From the NCBI RefSeq assembly GCF_002265875.1, contig NZ_NPFA01000001.1, positions 248,001 through 312,000 on the forward strand: a stretch of DNA of 64,000 nucleotides, written 5' to 3'. This DNA comes from Marinococcus halophilus. GTDB lineage: Bacteria; Bacillota; Bacilli; Bacillales; Marinococcaceae. The first letter of the stretch is position 1. The number at the start of each line of letters is the position of its first letter. Positions 8,850 through 17,777 of this stretch are shown here, piece by piece. The translations under genes were made by a program, and so were the position numbers. Below the pieces are notes generated by a model. The model ran no database searches. It was given only the letters and a program-made list of their open reading frames with translations, and was not told the origin of the DNA.

Positions 8850-9755
8850 TTATCTGCCATGGGTTTTCTGGTACTCCAAATACTTGACCCCGAGCAGGCC
8901 GGCCAGATTGCCGGCGCCCATATACACGTACTGCAGTGCTTTAACCCGCTCGTGCTCCCATCGGAACAGCGCCGGCACGTACAGGAAAAGCCCCTGGGCG
9001 ATGCGCCCGCTTCCGACGATCGCCCGGCTTGCCTTCGCCCTTCGTGCATTCGCTTTTGCGCCGGTGCAGAGTGCGAGCGTGTTGCCCGAGCGGTAGGCCC
9101 GCTGCAGCACCCACTGCCTAGTCGTGCGCGTCGCCGGGATCCGGTCGTAAACGATCGCTTCTTCGGAGCAGATCATCGTGTATGCCTCCTGCTCCAGCTC
9201 GGTAAATAAAAACGTGTCGGAGCCGCCGGTCAGAGCAAGTGCTTCGTTAAACCGGTAGCGGTGAAAAATGCTTTTCCGCATCAGCAGGTTGTTGGTCGCC
9301 GCCCGCCGGATCGGATCGCCGGTACGCCGCTGCAGGCTGTCAAAAAAACCGCCGCGGGTGACCCACTCGGGGGCCTTTTGTTCAAACACGCTTACGACTT
9401 TGCCCTCGACAACGTCTGCACCGTACATATCACGGGCCGCGAGCAGCTGCTCGAGCCAGTCGGGCGCCGGCGTTTCATCGTCATCAACGAATACGACAAA
9501 ATCTACGTCCCCGGCCAGGCGGACCGATGTGTTACGCGCCGACGGGATGCCCCTTTTGGCCTCCACCTCATAGAGGAGGGGGTACGGGTATTTTATTGGA
9601 AGCGTTGCAGCGGCGCTTCCTTCAGCGTCGTTATCAACGACGACCACGGTTAATTCAGGATGGTGCTGGCTCCATTTCTGTGCGGCAATGCCCTCTAAAA
9701 GCGTCTGCAGTCCTTCCGGACGTTGATACGTAATAATACATACCGCAAGCTTCAT
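8850..9755 (-). CDS. Glycosyltransferase family 2
   Basis: This 301-residue GT-A glycosyltransferase starts KLAVCIITYQRPEGLQTLL. VVVVDNDAEGS and the metal-binding acidic cluster VVFVDDDETPAPDW replace the usual DxD. Downstream, SDTFLFTELEQ probably contains the catalytic acidic residue, and a C-terminal basic/hydrophobic stretch may associate with the membrane. It would add a sugar to the EPS unit. It is tightly packed with the Wzx gene (1-bp gap) and the Wzy gene (13 bp). GGGAGG precedes the ATG. Confidence 0.87.
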   Translation of the reverse strand: MKLAVCIITYQRPEGLQTLLEGIAAQKWSQHHPELTVVVVDNDAEGSAAATLPIKYPYPLLYEVEAKRGIPSARNTSVRLAGDVDFVVFVDDDETPAPDWLEQLLAARDMYGADVVEGKVVSVFEQKAPEWVTRGGFFDSLQRRTGDPIRRAATNNLLMRKSIFHRYRFNEALALTGGSDTFLFTELEQEAYTMICSEEAIVYDRIPATRTTRQWVLQRAYRSGNTLALCTGAKANARRAKASRAIVGSGRIAQGLFLYVPALFRWEHERVKALQYVYMGAGNLAGLLGVKYLEYQKTHGR

Positions 9756-11024
9756 TTATTCCTCCCTCTTTTCCACGACGGGGATGTCTGCTTTCATTTT
9801 CAGCAGCAGGATAATGCTGAACAATAGCTCACTCAGCATGAGCCCGATGAGCGCTCCCGCTTCGCCGAATACCTGCACCGTCACAGCGGTCATGCCAACC
9901 GTGATGACGGCAACGGCCATGCCCGATTTGGCGAGCATTTTAAAAAACAGCGCCGACTGAAAATAATTGGAATAGTTCACGCGGACGAGCTGAAACAAAA
10001 ACACGAGCATCCATAAAAGCACGTACTCCTGAATGCCCTGGTACGCTTCCGGAAACGCTCCGGAAGGTACTACGGCAAGCGCAGCCATCAGCACGAGCGT
10101 ATACACGAGCAGAATGGCGACAGAGGCAGCCATCCCCTGATACATTAATGTCTCGGCCCGGCCCGGCTGCTCGCGCACCATCGCTTTACTGAGAAGCGGG
10201 CGCATCACGTTGCTCCAGCTGGTGATAATGAGCACGATCGGCGTCATTAACAGCTTGGCGGCCGCAATATAGGCAACTTCGGTGACACCGAGCATCAGAA
10301 AAAGCAGAAGCAGATAGGCGTTTCCCTGTAGCCAGCTGCTTGTTGCCCCGAACAGGCTCCACTGCGACAGCTTCCATGTGTCGCTGAACTTCTGCCGGAT
10401 CACGTGCTTCGGCGGCAGGTGCACTGTAAACTGATGCATTTTCCTGACTGACACGAGCAGCGACGCCGCGCCGGTGATCAAAAACATAAGCGAAACGTAC
10501 ACAATATCGGTATACACTGCTGCTCCAATTGCCAAAAGCGCCGCTACGGCATAGATGCTGTCCCGCTTAAGTGCTTTCTGGGGGAGCAGCTGTGCGTACT
10601 CTTCCGTGCGGAAGTACTCCCGCAGCAGAAGCAGGCAGACCGCGAGCGGCAGCACCCAGAGAGACGCTCTGTCGATGCCTGTGACCCCGCTGAAAAAAGT
10701 GATGATCATCATCGAAAGAAATACCATAACTAAAAACAACAGCAGTACCGCAAACAGGCTGCGCCGGAGCAGGACGGCCTCCCCGTCTTCCAGCTTCGGG
10801 GAAAGCACAATCATCGGCGTGTTAATCAGCGCGTTCTGCACGCTTAAAAATAAAAAGAATACGCCCATAAACATCGTATAAAACCCGTAATTTTCCGGAG
10901 AGCTGAAATATACAAACGCGAGGCCGATCGTAAAGTTCACGCCGCTCAGCGCCGCCTGGTCCAGCACGGTGTAGAACGCTTTGCCGGAAATGTTGCCGGC
11001 AAGCACTTTCTTAAGAAGTTTCAC
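9756..11024 (-). CDS. Polysaccharide flippase (Wzx, MOP superfamily)
   Basis: This 422-residue protein has about twelve hydrophobic segments spread over its length (for example [15 protein letters not shown] and [18 protein letters not shown]), the layout of Wzx/RfbX flippases. These move lipid-linked oligosaccharide from the inner to the outer membrane leaflet. The N-terminus [22 protein letters not shown] resembles MOP exporters. The start overlaps the Gmd gene by 14 bp. The neighbouring polymerase and glycosyltransferases support the role. A second, unrelated-looking flippase is at 43132-44454. Confidence 0.82.
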   Translation of the reverse strand: MKLLKKVLAGNISGKAFYTVLDQAALSGVNFTIGLAFVYFSSPENYGFYTMFMGVFFLFLSVQNALINTPMIVLSPKLEDGEAVLLRRSLFAVLLLFLVMVFLSMMIITFFSGVTGIDRASLWVLPLAVCLLLLREYFRTEEYAQLLPQKALKRDSIYAVAALLAIGAAVYTDIVYVSLMFLITGAASLLVSVRKMHQFTVHLPPKHVIRQKFSDTWKLSQWSLFGATSSWLQGNAYLLLLFLMLGVTEVAYIAAAKLLMTPIVLIITSWSNVMRPLLSKAMVREQPGRAETLMYQGMAASVAILLVYTLVLMAALAVVPSGAFPEAYQGIQEYVLLWMLVFLFQLVRVNYSNYFQSALFFKMLAKSGMAVAVITVGMTAVTVQVFGEAGALIGLMLSELLFSIILLLKMKADIPVVEKREE

Positions 11025-12009
11025 GGTAGATAGTCCGTACTTTCTGATGGCTTCCGTAATGGTCCAAATCGCTCTCCACCATCATTTCCACCAGCTCCCG
11101 GAAGCCGACCTCAAGCTCCCATCCGAGCTTTTCCTTCGCCTTCGTGCAGTCGCCGAGCAGAAGATCCACTTCGGCCGGGCGGACAAATTTCGAATCAGTC
11201 ACGACGTAGTCGCGCCAGTTGAGGCCGACGTATTGAAAGGCAATGTCCACCAGCTCTTCGACCGTATGCGTCTCGCCGGTCGAAATCACGTAGTCATCCG
11301 GCTCGTCGCTCTGCAGCATGAGCCACATTGCCTTCACGTAATCGCCGGCAAAGCCCCAGTCGCGTTTAGCGTCGAGGTTGCCCATCCGCAGCTCGCTCTG
11401 GAGCCCGAGCTTGATGCGGGCGGCAGCGTCGGTTACCTTCCGGGTGACAAATTCCATGCCGCGCCGCGGCGACTCATGGTTGAACAAAATGCCGGCGCAG
11501 GCAAACATATCAAAGCTTTCCCGGTAATTGACGGTGATCCAGTGGCCGTACGTTTTTGCCACTCCGTACGGGCTGCGCGGCCAGAACGGCGTCGTTTCGG
11601 TCTGCGGCGTCTCGAGCACCTTGCCGAACATCTCGGAGCTTGATGCCTGATAAAAGCGGGCGTCCGGCTTCACGATGCGGACTGCTTCGAGCATGTTGAC
11701 GACGCCGACGGCGGTGATCTGGCTGGTGGCGATCGGCTGTGGCCACGAAGTGGCCACAAACGACTGAGCCGCCAGGTTGTACACCTCGTCCGGCTGCGCC
11801 TGCTGCACGGCGGTAATTAAGGAAGACAGGTCGGTCAGGTCGCCGTCGATCCATTCAATCTGATCTTTGACGTGTTCGATGTTTTCAAAGTTTGGGGTGC
11901 TCGTCCGGCGCCGGAGCCCGTAGACGGTATAGCCTTTACCGAGCAGAAATTCCGCCAGGTACGAGCCGTCCTGCCCGGTCACGCCGGTAATAAGTGCTGA
12001 TTTTGTCAT
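11011..12009 (-). CDS. gmd: GDP-mannose 4,6-dehydratase
   Basis: Gmd converts GDP-D-mannose to GDP-4-keto-6-deoxy-mannose in the cytoplasm, the first step to GDP-L-fucose and related deoxysugars. The 332-residue protein has the NADP-binding [15 protein letters not shown], then [15 protein letters not shown], an ASSSEMFG serine region and the catalytic SPYGVAK. The NHESPRRG-type motif appears as [17 protein letters not shown], diagnostic for Gmd. It overlaps fcl by 4 bp and sits with manC and fcl, completing the GDP-fucose route. Confidence 0.94.
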   Translation of the reverse strand: MTKSALITGVTGQDGSYLAEFLLGKGYTVYGLRRRTSTPNFENIEHVKDQIEWIDGDLTDLSSLITAVQQAQPDEVYNLAAQSFVATSWPQPIATSQITAVGVVNMLEAVRIVKPDARFYQASSSEMFGKVLETPQTETTPFWPRSPYGVAKTYGHWITVNYRESFDMFACAGILFNHESPRRGMEFVTRKVTDAAARIKLGLQSELRMGNLDAKRDWGFAGDYVKAMWLMLQSDEPDDYVISTGETHTVEELVDIAFQYVGLNWRDYVVTDSKFVRPAEVDLLLGDCTKAKEKLGWELEVGFRELVEMMVESDLDHYGSHQKVRTIYRETS

Positions 12010-12962
12010 AGGGAAGCAGCTCCTTTGTTTGGTTGTGCCGCGTGGCCAGTGTACCAGTCGTACGTTTTCTGCAGGCCGTCCGCAAGCGGTGTCCCGGCCT
12101 GCCAGCCGAGATTGCTCAGTCTGGTGACGTCCGTGCGCTTTCGGAACGTGCCGTCGGGCTTACTAGTATTAAATACAAATTCGCCCTCGAAGCCGGTTAC
12201 CGCTTTGAGCGCGTCGGCGAGCTCCCGGATGGAAAGGTCCTGGCCGGTACCGACATTCACCACGTCCGTGCCGTCGTACTCATTCATCAAAAAGACGCAC
12301 GCATCAGCCAGGTCGTCCGCGTACATAAATTCCCGGCGCGGCTCGCCCGTGCCCCATATTTCGACTGTGGGGACGCCGTTTACTTTCGCTTCGTGACACT
12401 TTCGCATCAGCGCCGGCAGCACGTGCGACGTTTCCAGGTCAAAATTGTCATTTTTCCCGTACAGGTTCGTCGGCATCGCGGCGATAAAACGGGTCCCGTA
12501 CTGGCGGTTGTAGGACTCGCACATCTTCAGGCCGGCAATCTTTGCGATGGCGTACGGTTCGTTCGTCGCCTCAAGCGCCCCGGTTAAAAGCGCATCCTCT
12601 TTAATCGGCTGCGGGGCGTGTTTTGGATAAATACACGTACTGCCTAAAAACAACAGTTTTTTCACGTTGTATCTGTAGGCCGCATCGATTACATTTGTCT
12701 GAATATATAAGTTATCGCGGATAAAATCCGCCGGATACTCATTATTCGCGGTAATGCCGCCAACCTTCGCGGCTGCTAAAAACACGTAATCTATTGAAGA
12801 GGATTGAAAAAAAGCGTCTACCTCGGTTTGGTTTCGTAAGTCGAGCTCGCTGCTCGTCCGGCACACCAGGTTCGTATAGCCCTCGCTCTGCAGCTTCCGC
12901 ACAATCGCAGAGCCTGCCAGTCCCCGGTGCCCGGCCACGTATATACACGCATGTTTTTCCAC
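12006..12962 (-). CDS. fcl: GDP-L-fucose synthase
   Basis: This NADPH-dependent epimerase/reductase finishes GDP-L-fucose synthesis after Gmd. The 318-residue protein has [10 protein letters not shown] (complete GxxGxxG, residues 11-17), the catalytic SxC in LGSTCIYPK (S108, C110), and YAIAK (Y137, K141). It also has [10 protein letters not shown] and [16 protein letters not shown], hallmarks of this enzyme. The start is GTG at 12962 with a GAGGAT site upstream. Stop and start overlap with gmd. A degenerate paralogue that has lost these residues lies at 15468-16391. A structured 272-nt gap separates this gene from manC upstream. Confidence 0.94.
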   Translation of the reverse strand: MEKHACIYVAGHRGLAGSAIVRKLQSEGYTNLVCRTSSELDLRNQTEVDAFFQSSSIDYVFLAAAKVGGITANNEYPADFIRDNLYIQTNVIDAAYRYNVKKLLFLGSTCIYPKHAPQPIKEDALLTGALEATNEPYAIAKIAGLKMCESYNRQYGTRFIAAMPTNLYGKNDNFDLETSHVLPALMRKCHEAKVNGVPTVEIWGTGEPRREFMYADDLADACVFLMNEYDGTDVVNVGTGQDLSIRELADALKAVTGFEGEFVFNTSKPDGTFRKRTDVTRLSNLGWQAGTPLADGLQKTYDWYTGHAAQPNKGAASL

Positions 12963-13234
12963 TTAGGATCCTCTTTTCCAATAAAATTTTGGCGTTTTGT
13001 AATACCTGCATCTATTCAAAACAGATGACTGAAGACTGAATGCCAATGGTTTATTCTTCCATCTGCAGCAGCGTTGTATGCGCGGCCGCCGCAGGTAAAC
13101 CGGAGGCATTGAACCTCCCCTCACGCAGCGCTGTTGACGATCAACGTCTAAGGCTTTTCCAGAAGCCCTTGGCACTGCCGAGTGCCTCCGCGTGATACCG
13201 GTGCAGGAGACATGACCGAAAATTTTCAGGAAAG
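12963..13234 (-). promoter_or_regulatory. Structured intercistronic region inside the EPS operon (candidate EAR-like RNA)
   Basis: This 272-nt gap is the longest inside the otherwise tightly packed EPS operon. On the transcribed strand it holds four consecutive short hairpins: 13171-13186 (GGCACT, 4-nt loop, AGTGCC), 13150-13170 (AAGG-CTT paired to AAG-CCTT), 13133-13145 (GTTGA, 3-nt loop, TCAAC) and 13102-13118 (GGAGG, 7-nt loop, CCTCC). None has a T tract, so they are not simple terminators. No convincing small gene lies here. Bacillus EPS operons carry the EAR/epsC antitermination RNA in a comparable position; membership of that family is untested. Confidence 0.45.
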
Positions 13235-14623
13235 CTATTTAATAAACTTGGCGGCGGAGCCGTTGTGGGCGCGCAGCACATCGTCCCATGTGTCATGGAT
13301 CCGGATAATGTCGTCGTTACTGATGTCCATGCCGGTCTGCACCTCCACAATTTCCAGATCACTGGTGGCCCGGAGCGCATGCTTGGTGCCGGCCGGCAGG
13401 TGGACAACGTCGCCCGCTTTGATGCGGTACATATGGTTGTCGACTGCAATTTCGCCTTCCCCGCGCACCACCGTCCATACCTCATCGCGGTTATGGTGGT
13501 AATGAAGCGTCGAGTTTTTCCCTCTTTCCAGCAGGATGCGCTTTGTGATCATCATCTGGCCGTCCGGATACTTGGCGTAGTCGAGCACCCGTGACCATCC
13601 CCACAGCCGCTCCTCGTACATTTGCGGGTAGCGGAAGTCCTTGATCAGCTCTTTAATCTGCGAGCTTGATTCTTTGCTGGCAACGATGATGCCGTCAGGA
13701 CTCGAGACAATCACCATATCGCTGGCATCGATGACCGCGACCGGAATGTCGAGTTCGTTCACGAGGTGCGTGTTGACCGAGCTTTCGGAAATGACGCCTT
13801 TCCCGGTCTGGTTTGCGGCCATCTCTTCGGTGAGCGTATTCCACGTGCCAAGGTCCTTCCAGTCGCCTTCGTATTGTAAAACAGTGACCTTTTCGGCCTT
13901 TTCCACGACCCGGTAGTCAAAGCTTGTCTTCGGCACGGTATGGTACTGGCTTTTCAGCAGCTCGTATTCAAACGGCAGCCCCTCCTCTTCGAGAATGCTG
14001 AGCAGATAAGCCATCGTAAAACCAAATACGCCGCAGTTCCAGAGCGCCTGGCATTCGATGAGCTCCCGGGCCCTGTCTTCCCCGGGCTTTTCCGTGAAGG
14101 CCTCGACGGCAAAAGCATTCGTGCCCTTTCTCCGGCTTCCGGGTACAATATAGCCGTATTTGGTGGACGGATACACAGGCTTCACTCCGATAAGGGCCAT
14201 ATCACTCGTTCCTTCCTGAATCAACCGCTCCAAAAGTTCAAAATTTTCAAAAAAACTGGTGTCTACGAAGGCGTCGACCGGCAGCATTACAATTACTTCC
14301 TCCGGGGACGCTTTTTCTACGGAAAACAAGTAGCTGGCCGCAAGCGCGACAGCGGCAAATGTGTCCCGGCGCTCCGGCTCCATAACAAGCGGAACATTTT
14401 CGCCGAGCTGGCGTTTGATCAGGTCCTTCTGCGACTCCGAGGTGGCGATCACCGCCGAGGAAGCAAGCCCGCAGGCTTCAAGCTGTCTCCATACCCGCTG
14501 GACCATGGATTCTTTTTCCCCGTCCGGCCCGTCGAGCACCTTGAGAAATTGTTTGGATCTCGTGTCATTCGACAGCGGCCACAATCGTTTTCCCGAACCT
14601 CCGGACAACAGGACTAAGCGCAT
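13235..14623 (-). CDS. manC: Mannose-1-phosphate guanylyltransferase / mannose-6-phosphate isomerase
   Basis: This bifunctional enzyme makes GDP-mannose from mannose-1-phosphate and GTP, and its C-terminal cupin domain is of the type II phosphomannose-isomerase class. The nucleotidyltransferase domain starts LLSGGSGKRLWPLSN (GxGxRxWP), followed by VMEPERRDTFAAVALA and EKPGEDRARELI. The cupin part from about residue 350 has the HYHHNRDEVWTVVRGEGE metal-binding pattern. The 462-residue length is typical of the two-domain form. AAGGAGG precedes ATG 14623. It feeds Gmd and Fcl in the same operon. Confidence 0.93.
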   Translation of the reverse strand: MRLVLLSGGSGKRLWPLSNDTRSKQFLKVLDGPDGEKESMVQRVWRQLEACGLASSAVIATSESQKDLIKRQLGENVPLVMEPERRDTFAAVALAASYLFSVEKASPEEVIVMLPVDAFVDTSFFENFELLERLIQEGTSDMALIGVKPVYPSTKYGYIVPGSRRKGTNAFAVEAFTEKPGEDRARELIECQALWNCGVFGFTMAYLLSILEEEGLPFEYELLKSQYHTVPKTSFDYRVVEKAEKVTVLQYEGDWKDLGTWNTLTEEMAANQTGKGVISESSVNTHLVNELDIPVAVIDASDMVIVSSPDGIIVASKESSSQIKELIKDFRYPQMYEERLWGWSRVLDYAKYPDGQMMITKRILLERGKNSTLHYHHNRDEVWTVVRGEGEIAVDNHMYRIKAGDVVHLPAGTKHALRATSDLEIVEVQTGMDISNDDIIRIHDTWDDVLRAHNGSAAKFIK

Positions 14624-14665
14624 GTTCCTTCCTCCTTGTTTATTGAAATGTTGGACAGAATTACC

Positions 14666-15424
14666 TTACGTTCGTTTAAAAAAAGCACGTTTCTTGTGCA
14701 GGGGTTCCGGCGGGTCCACGAGTGCCGGGGATCCGACCAGCAGGCGTTTGGTGTTTTCCTGCATGTCCCGGGACTTTTTCAGCCCGAGCACTGCAGCGGT
14801 CTGCTCGTAGGCAGGCTTTAAGCGAAAAGGGATGCTGTCTGCCTGCGACGCGATAAAATGAGCCAGGTTTTTCCGCAGCAGCTTCAGGGCGAAGCGTTGT
14901 CGTTTCCGGCCGTTTCTCCCGGCCACCGCTGCAGCACTCATCTGGGCCAGGGCGCCGTGAGAGACAAAATAATACAACGGTTCTTCTGTTTCAGGGTATG
15001 CCCCCAGCCGCTCAGGATGCGTAATGATCGGGATATAGCCTTCCATCTGCATTGAATAAAACAGCGTTTTGATTAAGGCGAAGGAATCGTCGGACTGGAT
15101 TTCCACGAGTACGTAGTTGGTGTCTTCAAGCGGCAGGAGCCGGCCGGAAAGCAGGTCCTCCACCATACCGGGGTAGAGCGTCATTTCATGGCCGCTTTTG
15201 ACGTGAAGTGGAATGCTTTCATTCCGGAGCCGCACGTTAAAGTCCAGCACGGCTTCTTTAACGGTCAGGCCTTCGTTTTCGTACACGCCGGGCCGGAAAT
15301 GCGGCGTGGCAAAAACCGTCTGGATATTATTTTCCACGGCCTCCCTGGCGATGATGATGCTTTCGTTGATTTCCTCCGGCCCGTGGTCAAGTGCAGGTAG
15401 TATATGCGTGTGTATATCGATCAT
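14666..15424 (-). CDS. CpsB/YwqE-type PHP-domain protein with altered metal site
   Basis: This 252-residue homologue belongs to the manganese-dependent PHP tyrosine phosphatases (CpsB, Wzb-like role) that dephosphorylate the CpsD kinase. Conserved ligands are present at H5, H7, H42, E80, E108, H136, R139 and R201. However D14 is His (ALDHG), and the C-terminal D-x-H (in TDAHN of the intact paralogue at 46761) is replaced by Q194 and D196 (ASQADS). Three of 11 key positions are thus changed, so metal binding and activity are doubtful. GGAGGC is well spaced before ATG 15424. It is co-transcribed with manC and with the degenerate Fcl-like gene. It may be a weak enzyme with altered metal use or a non-catalytic binding protein. 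Confidence 0.8.
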   Translation of the reverse strand: MIDIHTHILPALDHGPEEINESIIIAREAVENNIQTVFATPHFRPGVYENEGLTVKEAVLDFNVRLRNESIPLHVKSGHEMTLYPGMVEDLLSGRLLPLEDTNYVLVEIQSDDSFALIKTLFYSMQMEGYIPIITHPERLGAYPETEEPLYYFVSHGALAQMSAAAVAGRNGRKRQRFALKLLRKNLAHFIASQADSIPFRLKPAYEQTAAVLGLKKSRDMQENTKRLLVGSPALVDPPEPLHKKRAFFKRT

Positions 15425-15467
15425 CCGGCGCCTCCCAGGTTTCTATTGTTTTAAGAAGGAAGGGTCC

Positions 15468-16391
15468 TCACGCCCGGCCGGCACGGTTTTTTTCTTCCTC
15501 CCACCGGCACAGCGCCTGCAGCCCCTTATCAAGCGATACTTCCGGATACCAGCCGTACCGGTTGATTTTTGACGTGTCGAGCGTTTTTTTTCGTATTCCG
15601 CCGGCCCCGGCACTCGTAAAAAATACAGCGCCCTTATAGCCAGTCACCCGCTTAATCAGCATGACGAGCTCCTTGGAAGTAATTTCCCGCTCCGTGCCAA
15701 TGTTGATTGGCCCTTTTTCATGGTAGTCGTTCATGACAAACACACAGCCGGACGCCAGGTCTTCCCCGTAAATAAATTCCTGAAAGGCGGGCTCCTTCTC
15801 TGGTATTTCCACCTTCGGCAGCCACTGGTCACGGGCCTCGATACATCGCCGGACTGCCTCAGCCACAATGCCGGTGGACGTTTCCATATCCTGTTCCGCG
15901 TACATTTGCGGAGCCACAGCAACGTGAAAATTCGTATTGGAAGCCCGGTTATACGCCCGGCAGAGCGCGATGCCCTCCCGCGTCACCTGCGTTTTTTCAG
16001 CATACACCTCGTCAACAATCCCCCGCTGGAGAAACGTTTCCTTCAGCGGCTGCGGAGTGTACTTGGGGTACACATGGATATCACCGAGGTACAGCAGCTT
16101 TTTCACGTTGTAGCGGGCAGCGGCTTCAAGCACGTTCGCCTGCTGGCGGCGCCTTTCCAGAAGCCCTTTACTGCTGCTGGATTCTGCATATTCATAGCCA
16201 TCGGTCATGAACACATAATCAATGTTTTCCTCCGCGAAGAACATGTTAACGGCCCGGATGCTTTCTGTTCCGGAGCTCGTGCTTTCGAGTACGGCCACGT
16301 TTTCATATCCATGCTTTAGAAGATAGTGATAAATCGCGCTGCCTGCCCGTTCCTTATGATTGGTTACGTAAATCCTCGCCTGTTTATCCAC
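15468..16391 (-). CDS. Degenerate GDP-L-fucose-synthase-like protein (probable pseudo-enzyme)
   Basis: This 307-residue protein is homologous along its length to the Fcl encoded at 12006-12962 (shared NVKKLLYLG, VYPKYTPQPLKE, YGEDLASGCVFVMND, NIGTEREI). Functional residues are lost. The NADP loop GHRGLAG has become NHKERAG. The catalytic S108 and C110 are now D104 and H106 (LGDIHVYPK). The YxxxK lysine is replaced by T134 (YAEKT). The frame is intact and full-length with a good GGAGGG site before a GTG start, so this is not decay by frameshift. It may have become a nucleotide-sugar binder or a scaffold. It lies between the winged-helix regulator and an altered PHP protein. Confidence 0.8.
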   Translation of the reverse strand: MDKQARIYVTNHKERAGSAIYHYLLKHGYENVAVLESTSSGTESIRAVNMFFAEENIDYVFMTDGYEYAESSSSKGLLERRRQQANVLEAAARYNVKKLLYLGDIHVYPKYTPQPLKETFLQRGIVDEVYAEKTQVTREGIALCRAYNRASNTNFHVAVAPQMYAEQDMETSTGIVAEAVRRCIEARDQWLPKVEIPEKEPAFQEFIYGEDLASGCVFVMNDYHEKGPINIGTEREITSKELVMLIKRVTGYKGAVFFTSAGAGGIRKKTLDTSKINRYGWYPEVSLDKGLQALCRWEEEKNRAGRA

Positions 16392-16406
16392 GCCGGCGCC
16401 CTCCTT

Positions 16407-16907
16407 TTATGATACTTTTTCTTTCTCTCTGCCCACGCTGATCAGCACCTGCTCAATATGGTTTAACATGGACGTCGTCGCAAACGTGACGGTCGTTCCT
16501 TCCCCGAGATAAAACTGCTTCCCCCAGTGCGGCGAGTTCTCTTCCACTTCAATGACGTATTCCACCGGGGAGCTCCGCTTCGGGTCAGGAGTAATATAGA
16601 TCGTTTTCCAGTGAATTCTTTTCAGCTGCTCATGCAGCTCATCCCAGTATAAGTACTGCTTGATCAGCGATTCCATCTGGCCGTGCAGATAGTAATCTTT
16701 ATTTACTTTGTAGTAGCGGCGGTTCTTGACCCAGCGGTCGGTAATTAAATTCATGTCGTACAGTCTCCGCAGTTCGAGGCGGATCGCGTTCGTCGATTCC
16801 TTGCATTCGCGTACGAGCTCGCGCAGATACGTTTCCTCCTCGGTTAAATAAAACTTCATTACGAGACGCAGTCTTGTTTTGGATGTGACCAGTTGATGCA
16901 AGATCAT
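16407..16907 (-). CDS. Winged-helix DNA-binding regulator, EPS-linked (copy B)
   Basis: This protein of about 166 residues is closely related to the one at 1719-2237. They share LHQLVTSKTRLRL, a helix-turn-helix (EETYLRELVREC, STNAIRLELRRLYDMNLI) and the wing NRRYYKVNKDYYLHG. The C-terminal domain again has YVIEVEENS and a hydrophobic beta-rich stretch of unknown function. ATG 16907 is preferred over 16919 because GGAGGGG is better spaced. It is the second gene of the EPS operon, 15 bp before the degenerate Fcl-like gene. The arrangement suggests regulation of this operon, perhaps using a neighbouring pseudo-enzyme as partner or sensor; this is inference. Confidence 0.72.
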   Translation of the reverse strand: MILHQLVTSKTRLRLVMKFYLTEEETYLRELVRECKESTNAIRLELRRLYDMNLITDRWVKNRRYYKVNKDYYLHGQMESLIKQYLYWDELHEQLKRIHWKTIYITPDPKRSSPVEYVIEVEENSPHWGKQFYLGEGTTVTFATTSMLNHIEQVLISVGREKEKVS

Positions 16908-16958
16908 CTCCCCCTCCATTCCTTTCAGCTGTACAAAATTGGTGCTGCGCCGGCCTGT

Positions 16959-17693
16959 CTATAATATAAGTGCCGGCGGTGTGACCCTTACCCCGTTCAG
17001 CAGCAGATGCGCGTTTTTCTGCATTCGTTGCCATTCATCCAGCCGCTGCATTTTTGCGAACTGCCGGTACACCTGGTCGAGGCAGAACGGCTGGTCGTAC
17101 GCACTGCAGGCGTTGGAGGCGATAAAATGCACGAGCTTCTTTTTTAAAAAATATTTTGCCCAGCGCCTGTCGCTTCTCCCGTCCCGGCCAAGCAGCGCCC
17201 CGGCGCTGATCTGCACGGCTGCTCCTTCGTTTACGAGCGTCTCGATACCGCCGCGCCTCTGGTGGAACATCTGCAGCCGCTCCGGCGATGAAAGAATGGG
17301 AATAAACCCCGAACTGTACAGTTTTTTAAGCATCTGCCGGACGTATAAAAAACTGTGGGTCTCATTCATATGAACGAGTACATAATTGGTATGCTCGAGC
17401 GGCAGAATTCGCTTTTTCTCCAGATCTCTTTCCATTCCGTCGTACAGAGTGACCTCCTGGCCGGATCGGACACGGACCGGGATGCGGGCTTTCAGCAGCT
17501 GAAAATTCAGGAATTTTACTGCTTCCGTGACGAAAACAGCGCCGAAATCATATGACGGATACCGGTATCTCGGCGTTGCATAAATAATGCTCACCCCGGC
17601 CTCTGCTGCCTGCCTGGCCATATCCAGGCTTTCTTTTAACGTATTTGGCCCATGGTCAAATCCGGGAAGGATATGGGCATGCATTTCAATCAT
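16959..17693 (-). CDS. CpsB-like PHP-domain protein, metal site lost (probable pseudo-phosphatase)
   Basis: This 244-residue protein keeps the CpsB fold signatures (MHAHILPGFDHG, YATPRY, SGQEVTLY, SSPERL) and H5, H7, E80 and R139. Most other ligands are replaced: D14 by H, H42 by R, E108 by H, H136 by S, the D-x-H pair by N194 and C196, and R201 by Q. Seven of 11 key positions differ, so phosphatase activity by the known mechanism is unlikely. The frame is complete, with GAGGTGA before ATG 17693. It is the first gene of the main EPS operon, directly next to the divergent promoter region facing the two-component system. A regulatory or binding role is plausible but unproven. Confidence 0.8.
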   Translation of the reverse strand: MIEMHAHILPGFDHGPNTLKESLDMARQAAEAGVSIIYATPRYRYPSYDFGAVFVTEAVKFLNFQLLKARIPVRVRSGQEVTLYDGMERDLEKKRILPLEHTNYVLVHMNETHSFLYVRQMLKKLYSSGFIPILSSPERLQMFHQRRGGIETLVNEGAAVQISAGALLGRDGRSDRRWAKYFLKKKLVHFIASNACSAYDQPFCLDQVYRQFAKMQRLDEWQRMQKNAHLLLNGVRVTPPALIL

Positions 17694-17777
17694 GTACTCA
17701 CCTCTTTCATTTGAAGTAAGAAATATGGCCTACGTTAGATTTTTTAGAATATTTTGCCTGTTGCCGTTTCTTTTATA

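Noticed and set aside
12963-13175. Possible 70-codon gene in the gap between manC and fcl
   Set aside because: No ribosome site, unlikely composition, and the region reads better as structured RNA.
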